From Desmodesmus armatus (Eukaryota > Chlorophyta > Chlorophyceae > Sphaeropleales > Scenedesmaceae), in contig VIIQ02000082.1 of the NCBI GenBank assembly GCA_007449985.2, positions 186,001 to 250,000 of the forward strand: DNA of 64,000 nucleotides. Reading direction: 5' to 3'. The notes beneath the pieces are model-generated. The model did no database searches. It worked only from the letters and a program-made list of their open reading frames with translations, and was not told where the DNA came from. Within the stretch, counting starts at the first letter, position 1. Each line of letters opens with the position of its first letter. Positions 12,905-26,146 of the stretch are shown one piece after another. Both the position numbers and the translations under genes were made by a program.

Positions 12905-15900
12905 GTATGCTGGCCGGAAAGAGCACAGCAGCGCTGTTGCAAGGGGCTATGTGCACTTCAGGCAGAAGGTGGCTCAAGCAGTAGAGAATACAGGCAAGTG
13001 TGCTGACTGAATATGGCGACATTATGGCTGAAGGGGGGTTTTGGGGGAAGGGGGGCTAACAGGGTTGGCACGGTGCAGGGCAGTATCATGTTGCCTGGCT
13101 GCTGTTGCGGTCGGCATCAGCACCTGCTACTTCAGCCAAACCTGTCAGTGCTAGTGCTAGTTACGGACACAGCGTTGTCTGCATGCTCAGCATAGCCCAG
13201 CCTAGTGTGTCGGCCACAAGTGGGGTTCCTTACTAATGCAGATTGGTGGTGCTGCTGTTGGGTGCTGCTCCCTGTGCACAGGCTGGGGCACTGTGCTGAT
13301 CCTTATTGATGTCACGCTGTCTGTCATGAGCGTCCTGCTGTACATTCTGGGAACATACTTCCCAACACCAGTGAGTGCCACTCATCACGCACTGCGGCAT
13401 GCATCACTCCTCAGCTGATTGCGGCGACAAAGTGCATACTCTAGTTTGCTGTCACAGCAGAAATTGCCGTAGCAGTTTTACCTGGCTTCTGGAAGGGAGG
13501 TGAGGCACAGCCTAATTTTATGATCCGATGAAGTAGCTGACAGCATTGCATTTTACAGATGTGGCGATGCCATGGGCACTTCACCAACAGCGGAGGGCGG
13601 CATGCACGCAAACCACCTGCCGTACCAGGACGCTAAGGACCATGTTTCACAGGTGTGGCAGCCAAATCAAGATTGCACATGCACTGATACTGTGCTGCTG
13701 TTACTGCTGCCGCCGCGGCACATGATGTTTGTTGCAGGCCAAGTTGCAGCTGCAGTTTGGTCTGGCCTGCTTTTTTGTGATCAACTGGCTGTTCTGGTTG
13801 TGGGTGGCGCAAGATCGGTGGAGCTTCGTGTTCAGTGGCACGACCCTTGTTGACTTTGTGACCATTGCTCCAGAGATCATCCTGTTTGGTCTGGCACAGT
13901 CGACGGCTGTGCCAGTGACAGCAGAGACACTGCCTAACCTCAACGTCCTGAGGGTCCTGAGGTACGTGACCTTCAATGAATGCGTCCCCGGGATGATCGG
14001 GTGCTACAGCCGTCGTTCTGTGCTACAGCCTTGTCGTCGTAAGTTGGCCATTGCTTTGCCAACTGCATTAATTGCATCGACTGCTAGTCTGTGGCACATG
14101 TATGATGCAAAGCAGGCCTTGCTCAGTGAGCATTGTGACAGCCTAAGTGTCCATTGCAATTGCATGGCAGTGGCGCAACTGTCCAGTATGTTCTACTCAT
14201 CAAGGGGCTGCGCACTGCAGCCCAAACAATAGTCGACCCTGCCCTTCCAGACATGTAACCCTCCCAACTTGCCAAGAGCACATGATCTGGGCGTAACGTG
14301 TTCAGCGGCAGCAGCAGTAGCAGCCATCAAGGTGTTGCTGCTGGCACCTTCCGGCAGCCAGCTCAGGGCGAGTTGTTCTGTGTATGCAGGGTGCTGCGTG
14401 TGCTGAGGATCTTCAAAGCGAAGCAGCTGTTGCGCCACTACCTGGAGAGTGTGGTGGTTGAGGCGGCCAGTAAGCTGGGTATCACCCTGCTCAGCTTGCT
14501 GCTCATTGCTGCCGGCCTATTCTATGAGTTGGAGAAATACGGGGTGAGGATCGCTAGTGGACCGCTGGAAAGGCTTACGCACTCTGGAAAGCAGATCAGC
14601 AGTTTGCTTTTGACCCGCTTGGCAGTTTCTTGTTTGCTTCGTTGCATCAAGGCTGTGGCTTTGGTTGAGCAGCAGCTGTGCAGTCGTGCACAATAAGGAG
14701 CTGTGACAGCTCCCCACTACACACGTGCAGTACTACTGCATGTAGTACATGGCTTGACGCTGGGGTGGTGCACCAGCCTTGCTTGTGGCTGGCTCAGGCT
14801 GACTGCAGCAATGTGCTGCAACGCCCAGCCCAGTCACACTGCTCAATGCTCTGGTTGAGCTGCTGGCAACACAGTGCACTGATTGCAAACGACATGTTGC
14901 ACTGCAGCCTGCGTCGCACTGATGCCAACAATAAGGTTCGTCTAAGGTTCCTTTCCTCTACAACTTTTTTGTTGTTGCAGCCTGACCCTCAGTACAACGA
15001 GTACTCCGACTTGCAGTACCACCAGGCCCTCTACTGGGCTGCTGTCACCATCACAACTGTAGGATACGGTGAGTGCTTCGACCGTGGCTTATGCTTCCTT
15101 TACCACCCTAGCTATAGGTTCAGGCTTGGCTTGTGCCTTGGTAGCTGAGTGCTTTGCATGATTGGTCATCTTGTGAGACCGGTCTCCCTATCCGTCACAA
15201 AGGCTTGTGAGGGCTGCCAGGCTTGTCTGCTGGCTTGCACATAGCTTGGGCCTACAGGCCAAGCCAAGGCTGCAGCGGGACACTCCCAAGTCAGCAAGAG
15301 CATGTGCTGGACAAATGCATTGCAAGCCTGCGTTTATGGGGGAGGACTTTGGTGTGAGCTCACTTCCAGCCTGGTCCTTGAAGGCCCTGTCGCCATACTG
15401 CTGGCAGCATCAAGTGATACATGTATCATCCTGGCGCCGCTCTTCTGTCGCAGGAGACTTTGCCCCCTCCAAGCACATCACACAGATGTTGCTGGTCATT
15501 CTGCTGGTGTTAACCTTCACTTTGTTACCTTACTTGACAAGCAGCTTGATGGATGCACTCATGAGCACAAGTGCCTTCCAGCGCAGAAGGTGCGCAGAAA
15601 CTTAGCACTAACTCTCTGCCTGAGTCTTGCCCGGTAGATTGAGGTTTGTTGAATGGACAAGCATGAACTTTGAAGGCATGTGAAGCCCAGATGCATATGC
15701 TTGCCTGCATGCGTGCGTGCGTCATACGCATGGAAAAGTTGGTCACCAGAAGGGAAAGGTGCGCACAGGGCGCACCCACTGCTGCACTTGCAGCCAGTTG
15801 TGATCGCCTGATACGCGCCTTGAAAAGGCGGTAAGGCGTGGCCCTGACCCAGTTCAGTAATAATCGCGTACAGACGCCCAGAGTGTGTTGGTCAGTTTAG

Positions 15901-18900
15901 AAAGCAGGCCTTCATGTAGAAATACATGCAGGATGTGGCAATGCTGACAGCTGCCCTGCACTGACACCCAGCCAACTCCGGGCCAACCAGCGCTGCAAGC
16001 AGCCATGATGTGGGGCCAACCCCGTGCTGCTGCTGCCACCAGGCGGCACAGTGGCAGCATAGACGCATCCGATGGCTGAGCCTTGTGGAGGCAAAAAAAA
16101 CCAAGTGCACGCCGTTGTGATGCATGTCACGTGTGCGCTGCTCTGTGCAGGTACAAGCCGAACAGGAGGAGGTTCATGAGGCACATTGTCATAACCGGGG
16201 ACGCGCTGGATGGTCCAACACTCAAAGGGGTGGGTGGCTGGGTGGCACACCCAGCTGGCAGCAACAAATCAGCTGCTGCTGCTGCTTTGCAACAAGCTAA
16301 CACCAAACTCGCTCGCTGCCGTCTCACAGCAGCGCATGCAACTGCGCACACGCAAGCAGACTTCATATGAGACATCTTACAGCACCGTGTGGCGGGCGTG
16401 GGGGTGTCCAGCTGATAGCAGCACTTCTTGAGGTTCAAATTAACAACCAGTGAACCTTCTGCAGTCATCAACCAAACATATACACCACAATCCACACTGG
16501 TATAGTCGCCTGCCCTCACCTCTGCACACAATAGGTTCCTAGCATGGCTAGCACTTGCTGCAAGTCTGGTGGTTCTGCCCTTTTGGTCAACCCGGTGTAG
16601 GTGGTGCAAACCACCGCAGGGGAGACAACTTATGAGGTTCACCTGGCTCGATCCTGGTGGGCAATGCCATTGTTGTTTGGCGGAAAAAAGTCCATGGAAC
16701 ATACTCCCGCAAAATATACATCTCCATGATGCAAATTGTTGTCCTTGCAGATGCTTGATGAGCTGTACCACAAGGACAAGGGATACAACCGCAACCGTGT
16801 CGTGGTTTTGTGTGATGAAGAGCCTGATCAGGGGGTCAAGCATGTGCTGTACACACATGACGCGTCTAGCAAGCTTGTATACCTACGAGGCAGTCCCTTC
16901 CGAGCACGGGTAAGGCGTACTTTCACATCAAGCACAAACATGTGCTGGCCCATTGTTCTGGACTTGACTTGGGCTAGCAAGCTTGCTCTGCAACGCCGGC
17001 AGTGGTCCCACACTGCAAGTAGTGCACACAGTCGACTTGCATGCATGTCAGCTCTTTCTGCTTCAAACGGGGAGTGGTTCCGATGCCAGCAAACCCTTTT
17101 TGGCAGGTGCTCTGGGCACAACATTGTGCCGGCGCTCATCCCGTGCTGCTTGCAGGATCTGGCGCGTGCTGCTGTCGTGTACGCGGATGCAGTCATCATC
17201 ATTGCACCCAAGTATTCTGATGATCCGGAGGGTGCAGACCGCTGCACTGCCATGATGGCGCTTGCCATGGGTCAGTACCTGCAGGACGCACACGCGCTGA
17301 TGAATCAGCAACTCAAACATGCCCCGCACAAGCTGTGGTACTGGCTACAGCATGGTCAGGTGAGCTTGTGTAACACCGGGTGGTTGTTAGCAGCACTGCA
17401 CAAGCTTGCTCAGCGCTCCTGCAGGGTAACGGTGCAGGAGTCTTGTGGAACGATTCCATGACAGTGATATGTTCACGCGTTTGTCAGAGAATCACTGCCG
17501 CCAAGGGGTACCATGGTACCATGTTCAATATGGTCACCATATTGTTGACCAAAACTTCAGTCAGTATCCCTTGCAATCGCTGCCTCCGCAACAGTGCTGT
17601 GCGGCTGGCATGCATGGACAGGTGTGTGCCGAGATCGGGGCTTGCCGTTGACAAACAGGCATGCATCTGAGCAGACCTGAGGTGTTACTGCCAGGTTGGT
17701 GGACCTAAGCTGTTGCACATGTCTGTTCATGTGCAGGTATCGCCGCCACGCCGCCTGCCATCTGTATACATCCAAGTGTGCACGCCAGAGGGTCGTGTCC
17801 GCCTGCGGCGGATGCTCGCGGCTCTGCAGCCACACAGCAACAGCCAGCCAGCACAACCCGACACCACAACAGCTTCTCTCCACACACCCCAAGGACTTGC
17901 TCCAGCACAGCCGCAGGTTTCGCTACAGGGGTCAATGAGCGTGTTTGCGAACCGAAGAGAGCCGCAACAGCCATGCAGCTCAACAGTGAAGCCTGCGAAG
18001 TTCGAAAGGGGGAGCTTCAGTTCCCCGGAGACATGTGCAGTCAACGGTCCTCAGGTGGATGCCTGCATGGCAGGCTCTGCAGGATTTTGGGAGGCTTTTG
18101 GCAGCAGCATCCATGTGCTGTGCCTGTCGGAGGCTAAGCACGCGCTCATGGCGCAGTCGCTGGTTGGTGTCCCTGGTGCGGTGACGCTGCTGTGCAACCT
18201 GTCCACAACGGTGGACTTTGGGCTGGACACCAGCCAAGAACACGTGAGCATCAGGAGCTTGCAAACAATTGACTTGCGCACAATGGGCCCTGGCTGGGTC
18301 CTGCATGGGCTGCACATACATCTACATTGTCTGTAGATGCGCATCTGATGCAATGTGACACATAGCACTGATGTTACAGTTGAGCAGTGCTATTAGTTGC
18401 TGAGAGTGCCGACCAGTCAGCCGCATGCATTGGTTTAGGCAGGGCGCTTGAGGAGTGCATGCATGCTGGTATCATTGGGTGACACACCAGTAGCATATCA
18501 CTCTATGGCAGCATCACCACAGCATTCATCCTGCATGTAACTTTGCGTTTTTCTGCATGTGCATGCAGTGCGACGGCCTGCCTCCTTGGCTGCGGGACTA
18601 CATGGCTGGGGCAAGTCAAGAGCTGTACAAGCTGCACACATTGCCCACTGGGCTCCTGGGTCAGACGGTGTTGGATGCCACAGGCTTCCTCTTCGATTCC
18701 TACCATGCTGTGCTACTGGCTGTGGAGCCAACAATAGGCCCTGCAGCACACAGCATGTTGGTGGCAGACCTGCATCAGGTGTGGTGTTGTGTGTGCATCT
18801 GATCTGGTCTGATTTCATCCGTTTTGACCGTGCTGCTGCTGCAGACTCGAGTTACGTGCAGCATGCTTTGCTGAGTAGCCATGACTGCTGTTATCGCTGC

Positions 18901-21900
18901 CGGCTTAGCTAGCCACAGCATGTGAGAGCAAGGTGTAAGGTCTGCCGTATGCATGGGCGTGGTACGTACCTGTATACATGCATCAGCTGGCGTAACAGAT
19001 GTGCCGTCAAAGCCCCTGGTGTCTGTGCACGTGCCTGTCATGGATCGCAGGAGATCACACCAGACCTGCATGGGCATGTGATAGCAGAGGACTTGAGTGC
19101 GGTGTCTCTCATAAAAGAAGCCCAGCCACATCAGTTCCAAATTTGGAAGCAGCTCAACAGCAACAACCAGCAGCAGCGACGCAGCAACGGCGCCAATGCC
19201 CCTCTGAAGGGTATGGCTGAAGCTGCAGTTGTGCGCCAGGACGCCTCTAGTGCAGCTGCTGACAGGAGAAGCGTCAAGCGGTTACAAGGTAGGCACAGGG
19301 TTCACCAGGCTCCATAGGGGTTCTACACACCCAAGGTCCCTTGCTGAAGCTTGCGGCAGGCGTAGCTAGAGCCAGAAAGGTGTTTTTGGCCTCATCCTAT
19401 TTTTAGGATCCTGGCAACTAAAAGTTTAAAGCACAGATGGTTAAGCAGGCAAGCCTGATTTGGGTCATCCTGATGATGCACACATCACGCAGTATCCACC
19501 CGCAATGAGGAATGTGCTTGCTGCTGCAGTTCTGCTAGGTGAATGAAAGAACACAAACTCAACGGGATATCCCTCCAGCAGCCACACACAAAGGACCCGT
19601 CCAGAGCTTGCCTGCTTCATGTTCTGCGATGGCTGTGTGTATGCGCACGTAATCAGCTGAAGTGGGGCACAACTGTGTTTGTTCACGTTCGCAGACACCT
19701 CCAACCCTCTGGGGACGTTGCTGCATCTGCTGCGGTCCCCCAGCCGTGCAGTTCAAGAGCAAGGAGAAGCCGTGCTCCAGCAGAACTACTACATGCGGCC
19801 GCCAGGTGTACTCCAGGTACTAATGCAGCGTGTTGTCTCGCCCACTCTATTCTTCAACATGCAGGCTAGCTAGCTTAGGTACCAGCCTGCAACAGGTTCC
19901 TTTCACCAGCCATATGCTGCCAGCTTTGACCAGCGCATTGTGGCATTGCTGCCAGCGCTTCATTGCTGTGCAAGGTTTGCTTGGGCGCATGCGCACCCAT
20001 ATCAGTCGAACCCATATGTATGTGCACACATGTGATGTGGCTGCTTGAACTGCCCTTTCCCCAGACGCCTGAGGACCTGGTGGTTGAAAGCGTGGAGCTG
20101 TCAGCACACATCCTCATCTTGGGGACTCCAGACAGTCAGGAGAGTTTGATCAGTCTGCTGGCTGCACTGCGCAGCAAGCAGCTGCAGTCTTGCAGGCCCA
20201 TCGTGATCATTGATAGCGAGCGACCGTGCTGTGGCGGATCCTGGGAAACGGTGGCAAAGTTCAGTGACGTGTACTTCATTGAGGTGCGCTTTACTGAGTT
20301 GACCAGTCTGCGTGGATGTCCAGCAATGTGTGAGTGCGCTGGGGTTGAAGTGGAGATTGACCCGTTGGACAATATGAGTTGCAACCGTGCAATGGTCAGT
20401 GACTTCGTCCAGCGCAAACCCCCGCAGCATTTCCCGCTTTGTAACCCTTTCACAAGGGCGAGGTATGTCTTGCCCATGCAGGTCACGAACGGACTGAATG
20501 ATGCCCTGCTGCGCTCGTCAGCAGAGCAAGCTTGCCAAGCGGTTTTCATGTGGCCGCTGCATGTTGAGGCACACGGTCACCTGGCGGCAAAAATACAAAG
20601 AGGTGCGTCCTTGACAAGGGGCCCCTCAGGGGCCAGGGTCTGGTGCACACTGTATGCAGGCTGGCTGTCTCCATCGACCAGCTGAATGCTAATGTTGCAT
20701 ACTTGGTGCTGCCATTGTTTTCCGTCTACTACAAATGGTTGTGGTCAGCATTGTGCACCCTTGTTTCCTGAGGCTTGACAACACACTATGCTGCTGCTTC
20801 TGCAGACTCTCAAGTGATCAGTGCGTACCAACTCCTCAAGAGTCTTAAACCGGAGATGCAGGTGCTCACAGAGGTGATGCTGCCACACAGCATCGCCTTC
20901 CTCACACCCACACCGCCTAGGGCTGATGCCCTTGACAGCCACCCACACCTTCTGGCACCCGCGTACATCTCTGGCTCTGGTGAGGGTCCGCAACTGCTGA
21001 TGACACGCCTACTAATCAGCACCGCTGGTGTCTACTGTCTGTCTACTGGCTGTCTACTGTACGGCAGACTGACTGTAATGTTGTCTTGACGTGTACTTTG
21101 GCTGGCCTATGGTGATGCCACCCCACGCAAGGCTGCCCACCAGGCCGACACTGCAAATGCACACCGACACAAGAGCTTCTTATCCAGTCACTTGCAGGAA
21201 ACCACCAAACAGCTGCCTGACACAGCACAGCTTGTTTTTGCGCCAACAGTCCTGCTGCGTGCCCGCTGCTCTCGCTGTTGCGCAGTGTTCCATGCACGCC
21301 TTTTGGACGACATCCTACTGGCCAGCTACTGCAACAGCAACGCGATCGCACGCATTATGGCTCAGCTGCTGCTGGGCTGGCACACCAGCTGGGCCCGCCT
21401 ACAGCACCACACCCCAGCGCAGGAGCAGGAGCAGCCCCACGGCGTCGGTCACATGCTGCCGAACCAGCTGCTGGGGCGGCCAGCACTGCAGCCGGGCGGA
21501 AGTGCCCACCTCCACAGCAGCCCTGCAGGACAGCGCTGGCAGACGGGCAGTGAGTCAGCACGTGGTCAGGATGCGATGGTGCCAGGGCAGGTTGCGATGG
21601 TGCCAGGAGACCTCGAGGAGGGGGGCGGCCGCGCCCGGGACCAGGCAGCGCATAGTCAGCTGCAGGAGCCATTACTGCCAGGCAGTGAGGCAGTGTTGGG
21701 GGACTTGGAGCAGGGGGGTGGTCGAGACCAGGGAGCTGTAGCTGCTGGGGCAGCTGGTGGTAGTAGCTGGTCAGGACCTGCAGATAGCTGTAGCTCTGTG
21801 TGGCCACCAGCCAGCCCTCAGCTGGACGCAGCGAAGCCACACACAGATGTTCGTTCACAAGGGCTGCCGGCAGCGGGGACAGCAGCTGCGGCATCAGTGG

Positions 21901-23406
21901 ATGGGGGAGACAGCAGTGACTGCCCAGCAGCAGACTGTGGCGGTTCCAAACAAGAAGTGGCGACCCTCCTGCAGGTGGGTGTGCTTGCGTTCTTGCTTGC
22001 TCGTTTGCACTCACAACGACTCATCAAGCCAGCCTGGTTTGAGTACAAGCGCCAATTACTTGCAGCGCAGTCGCTGCAGCGCAGTTGCTCTCCATGTTGT
22101 GTCATTAGCAAGAAGACTGCTGGCATGTTACTTGATGCATTTGCAATGGGTCGCGGGGTTATGGTGCTGAGCTTGACTCAATCAATCAGTGTTGTCGGAG
22201 CAATGCATCACACATAGACGATCAAGATCCCAGAAGCGCAGTATGCCGCGGCTGAGACTAGCCATACAACACACAGTGTGTCACATGTGTCACGTGTGTC
22301 TCACATGGCATGGTGTTCTGACGTCTGCTTACAGATACGCGTGGGTTGCTTGCCTGGCACCTCTTACGGGAGCTACTTCCATACGCTGCTGCATAGCAGA
22401 GGCATGCTGCTCCTGGGTGTGCACAGGCTGGTGGAGCAGGACGGCCTCTGCTTCCGGGCGACCATCACAAACCCTGGCAGCGTAAGTACCATACCTGCTG
22501 TCTGTCAGCTGCGCACCAGTGAAAGCTGTGGACATTCCCTGCTTCACGCAAACAACTCGAGCGGCGCTCAAATGCAGTGTTGACAGGATCGTTTTGCAGC
22601 CCGGCTGCTCTCTGATACAAACATTTCTGGCTGCCTCAGTGCGACACGCACCAATTTTTGACAGTGTCTGACCACCAGGTGGATTTCATGACATGCCCAC
22701 TTCACCACCCCACCACCTACACACCCTGCCTCACAACTGCATACGCCGTACTTGCAACGTGCAGGGCTTCAAGATGCAGCCTGACGACCACGTCTTTGTG
22801 GTTGCGCGCCTGCAGCTGCCGTCTGACTGCTCCAACAGGGCTGCTGTGGCCGCAGCCTGGCCGTCTGACACCCTGGGCTTCAGCAACCTGGACCCTCCTG
22901 GCCCAGCACAGCAGCACACAGACCTACTGGTGGACCCACAGTCTGCTCCAGCAGCTGCATGTCACGGCACCAAGTTGAGGTCATACAGTAGTCGGTCACA
23001 CAGCCGCAGTTACAGGGACGGCAGCTATCGTCAGCAGGTCTCGGCAGATAGGGGTGGTGACCTGAGTGGCAGTAGCAGTGCAGGTGGGGCAGAGGCCGCA
23101 GCCCATGGCACTGATCCTGCTGAACAGCAGGGTTTAGGGCGTGTACCTGAGGCTGGAAGCGCTCAGCTAGAGGAGGGGCCACGTGGTGCACCAGACATGG
23201 GCAGCATGCAGGGAGGCGGGGTTACTGGTGTTGCTGACTACCACCGCGCAAGCAGCAGCGCGAGGGGTGGATGCTTTCCAGGTGGGGGTGCTGCAGCAGC
23301 AGGGGATGCGGGGGAAGCAGCTGGCAAGGAAAGGAGTGGCATGATGGCTGTGAAGGTGCCTGGAGTGCAGGGTGCTGTTGCGATGCATGGGTCGCAGAGG
23401 CAGTGA
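12905..23406 (+). CDS. BK-type potassium channel with two RCK domains (5' end not found)
   Basis: Membrane K+ channel. Nineteen exons in phase: 12905-12993, 13282-13370, 13738-13961, 14390-14543, 14981-15068, 15454-15589, 16151-16229, 16751-16909, 17156-17359, 17737-18243, 18569-18778, 19051-19288, 19695-19816, 20065-20283, 20482-20602, 20806-20979, 21286-21974, 22335-22481, 22765-23406; 1,430 codons including stop. S1 is in exon 2 and S2-S3 in exon 3. An Arg-repeated S4 (LRVLRVLRIFKAK) spans exons 3-4. The selectivity filter TTVGYGD is split by an intron within its second Gly codon. S6 is in exon 6. RCK1 starts at RHIVITGDALDGPTL, RCK2 at SAHILILGTPDSQESL, and the family motif APAYISGSV...LLDDILLASY follows. 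This S1-S6 plus tandem RCK plan is that of Slo/BK channels, opened by voltage and internal ligand. No Asp-rich calcium bowl is visible. The RCK2-end insert and C-terminal tail are low complexity. The first intron appears to be GC-AG. Confidence 0.9.
17507..17544. repeat. Two adjacent perfect palindromes in a K+ channel intron
   Basis: GGTACCATGGTACC (17507-17520) is a perfect 14-bp palindrome. CAATATGGTCACCATATTG (17526-17544) has 9-bp arms around one base. Both lie in the intron 17360-17736. Confidence 0.85.
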
Positions 23407-25335
23407 GACGATTGAGTGAGTTAGGCCTGTGCCATATGGCGTGCAGCGGCTGGCGGGATGCTTTTGACTGGCACCGCACAAACAGCAGCGCAGGGGGCAG
23501 ACGTCCTGTTGGCAGCGGTGCTGCTGCAGCTGGAGGGGATGTGTGTGTGTGGGGGGGGGGGGGGGAACAGCTGTTTAGTGGGCAGGACTGTGCCATGCAG
23601 CGGTACCGGTGCATGATTCGCATCGATGATTGCTGTGGGGTTGCATACAGACACAACCGTGTGTGGTTTATGGTCTTGGCACCAGCTGGTGGACATGTTG
23701 TATATTCTTGACCATTGCTGGGCTTTTTTGACTGCTGCTCGTGACATGTCACAAGCTCAAGCAGCACCAGCGACCGTATGTGATTTGTGTCAGAAGTTGT
23801 CCATGTGTGTATGGGTGCGTGAGGACGAGGGTGTGAGAGGCTGCCAGCCTGGCATGAGGATGAGTGGCAATGAGTGGCCACTTCTCGGTTTTGGATGGGA
23901 TGCGTTCTGGCCCTGGTGTTCTTTGGGTGCAGGACCTGCTGGGTACTTCTAATCGTGACTTGTGACATATTAGGACAGCTCAGTGCTTGCAACATTGCTC
24001 TGTGATGAGGCATTGTATGGCCGAATTGCTCCCTGGCTGTACTACAGTATTAGTAATCGTCATCATTGTTACGGCAGAACCTTCGATGTCCTGAGTCCTG
24101 GGAGTCAGGGATACCCAAGAAGTGATTTGCCTTGATAACTGAAGACAACAGCTGTCGCCCGATCGTTGAGACGTCTCAATGATCGGGATCAACTGCATCT
24201 GCCTGATTGATTCAAGCAAGTTCAGACTCTGGTAGAGGGACCTTTCTGGCCAGGATGTGCCATGGCCCAAAGTTGGTGCTTAGACAGCCTGAGGCCAATC
24301 CACCCGTGTGCTTCACCGGTGTGCTTGCCCACAAGTGATCTGTGCTTGTCCTGGGTATGCAGCGTCACACTGCAAGGCAAATTCATCTGAACTGGTCCTT
24401 CAATCCCACGTAGTCCCAGCACTGCGCCTCGACCCGGGAACCAGAACAACGCAAGGCTTAAGATTGCCTGGCTGGAACCATCTGTAGAGCTGCTTCCCTT
24501 TGTTGCCTGCTACAGGGGCTCCTGTGCAGCATTGGCAGCACATTGAAGCTTTCAACTATTGCGACAGTACTTAATCTGTAGTCCTGAGGGATTCTACCTG
24601 AAAAGACACCACAGCAGGTATTCTACTCAAGTGTGGAGCTTGGGCAATGAGCGCGTGCACAGACCTGCTCTTCCGTGACCCAATGCGGCAAGCTAACAGA
24701 CTGCAGGGTTCGACATATAACATATCGGAGTCCATAGGAGTCAGCGTATGTCCTTCAGGTTGCTCATCGCTTTCAGCCTGTTGCATCGTTGTCACAGCTT
24801 TGAAGCAATTGAACAGGCCCTGTAGCAGAGGTGGCCAGAGACCAATCGGTCCAGCGGCGAGGGGGGACTCGTGGGCGGCACGATGTCTCTCACACGTTGT
24901 GCCGGTTTTATTGAGATTTGCCGCTTCCTGGCATGTGAGGGCGTTTGCGTTATGACGGGGTCGGTCATAGAGTCTACGGTGCACCTTTGTTTTACGTATG
25001 CGCCTGGACTCTTCGAGCAAACGACTGCACTGGACTTATGCATACGGTTCAATGCTGCAGACTTTGACATTCGTGGTCGCGTATCTGCTCAGCGTGGCCT
25101 CCAGTCTGACTCTGAGTTGCGCGAGTCCGTCGCGTAGCCCGTCCTCCGGCGACTCGGAATATCGTGGGTCGTTGGTCGCCTGTATCGGGATATCGTTGGT
25201 CGTCGGTCGCCTAACCTCCGAGGTTTTCTTTGGGTTGCTGTTGGGGTTCTGCATCTTGCCTTATCTTTCACATGGGCGCGTCGGTTGCACGTCTGCCTCT
25301 CGTCACCACCCCCCATTGCCGAGCACACCAGCCAG
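23407..25335. other. Intergenic: 3' region of the K+ channel, palindrome, and upstream region of the cysteine-rich gene
   Basis: The stretch holds a G14 homopolymer at about 23,553-23,566, a near-perfect 30-bp palindrome at 24,158-24,187, and an imperfect tandem repeat at about 25,158-25,212 (units built on ATATCGT(G/T)GGTCG and GGTCGCC) 120-180 bp upstream of the next ATG. A minus-strand open frame at 24,571-25,020 has no recognisable domain and no good splice partners, so I do not call it a gene. Confidence 0.5.
24158..24187. repeat. Near-perfect 30-bp palindrome
   Basis: The left arm CCCGATCGTTGAGAC pairs with the right arm GTCTCAATGATCGGG with one mismatch and no spacer. It is intergenic, about 750 bp past the K+ channel stop codon. 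It could fold as a long hairpin or be a two-fold protein-binding site. Confidence 0.85.
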
Positions 25336-26146
25336 ATGAAATCTGCAAAGTCTACGCTGTTGGTGGCTGCTGCTCTCTTGCTCATCCTGGCTGTGTCTCA
25401 GGCTGAGAGACCAGGTAAACTGCATGGCATTGGGTTCATGTACACTCCTGCTGCGACAGGCCTTGCTGCTGCATGCATCAGCTGCCAGGGTAGTCCCCTA
25501 CTAGTAATACTGTTGCCTTGCTGTGCTGCTGCTCCCAATCCTCACCCACTCAGTAGCCGCTCATGAGCTCAGTAACCAGTGCAGCTGTCAGAGGATCCAT
25601 GCTGCTGCTGTTGCCACAAACCTCCTCATACTGCCTGTACTGCAGCTGCAGGGGACAGGCCAGAGCGGGGCAGGCCAGAGCGCCCGGGCAGGCCAGCGTG
25701 GGTTTATGAGCTGCCGCGGACTGCCCGCAGGGAGAGGGGCCCGCGCGCCAAACCCATCAAAGACACCAACCAAAGTAAGCATGTCCAAGGTCTGCATGTT
25801 TGTAGAGTGAGCGGCCAAGTTGGGCTTGGCCAGTCAGGCGACTCTCAAAGAGCTCCATCAATGCAAACACAGTATAATACTACAGTATGTAGTACAATTA
25901 TTGGGGGGGGGGGTCTCAAACCTCAGCACTAGCCAGCGAGCCAAGGGCTCATGACCCGACAAATGAAATGAGCCTGCCATGCCTTTGTGCCTTCTGCCTG
26001 CAGAGTGCGCTGGTGCAGATGCAACCTGCACAGCCAATGGTGTTCAAGCCGAATGCTGCGACGGACTGTTGTGTGTGGGCCCCATTGACGTTGGGCAAGA
26101 CACCCCCACCCTCATCTGTGAGTCCAGTCCCCAAGTCCTTCTCTGA
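25336..26146 (+). CDS. Small secreted cysteine-rich protein, knottin-like
   Basis: Three exons in phase: 25336-25414, 25652-25774, 26004-26146; 114 residues. Residues 1-23 are a clear signal peptide (MKSAKSTLLVAAALLLILAV, then SQA|ERPG). A basic, Arg/Pro-rich middle follows with a doubled RPERGRPERPGRP. The last 47 residues carry all six cysteines, spaced C-x6-C-x8-CC-x4-C-x14-C, which is the inhibitor-cystine-knot framework. The layout of signal, charged propeptide-like spacer and compact cysteine core is typical of processed secreted peptides. What it does is unknown; an extracellular inhibitor, signal or defence peptide are all possible. I end the CDS at TGA 26144-26146. A GTGAGT inside that exon (26118) could be a donor, but I found no exon that continues it in frame. 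Confidence 0.6.

Noticed and set aside
24571..25020. 149-codon minus-strand frame upstream of the cysteine-rich gene
   Set aside because: No recognisable motif, no clear splice sites, and it overlaps the probable promoter region of the next gene.
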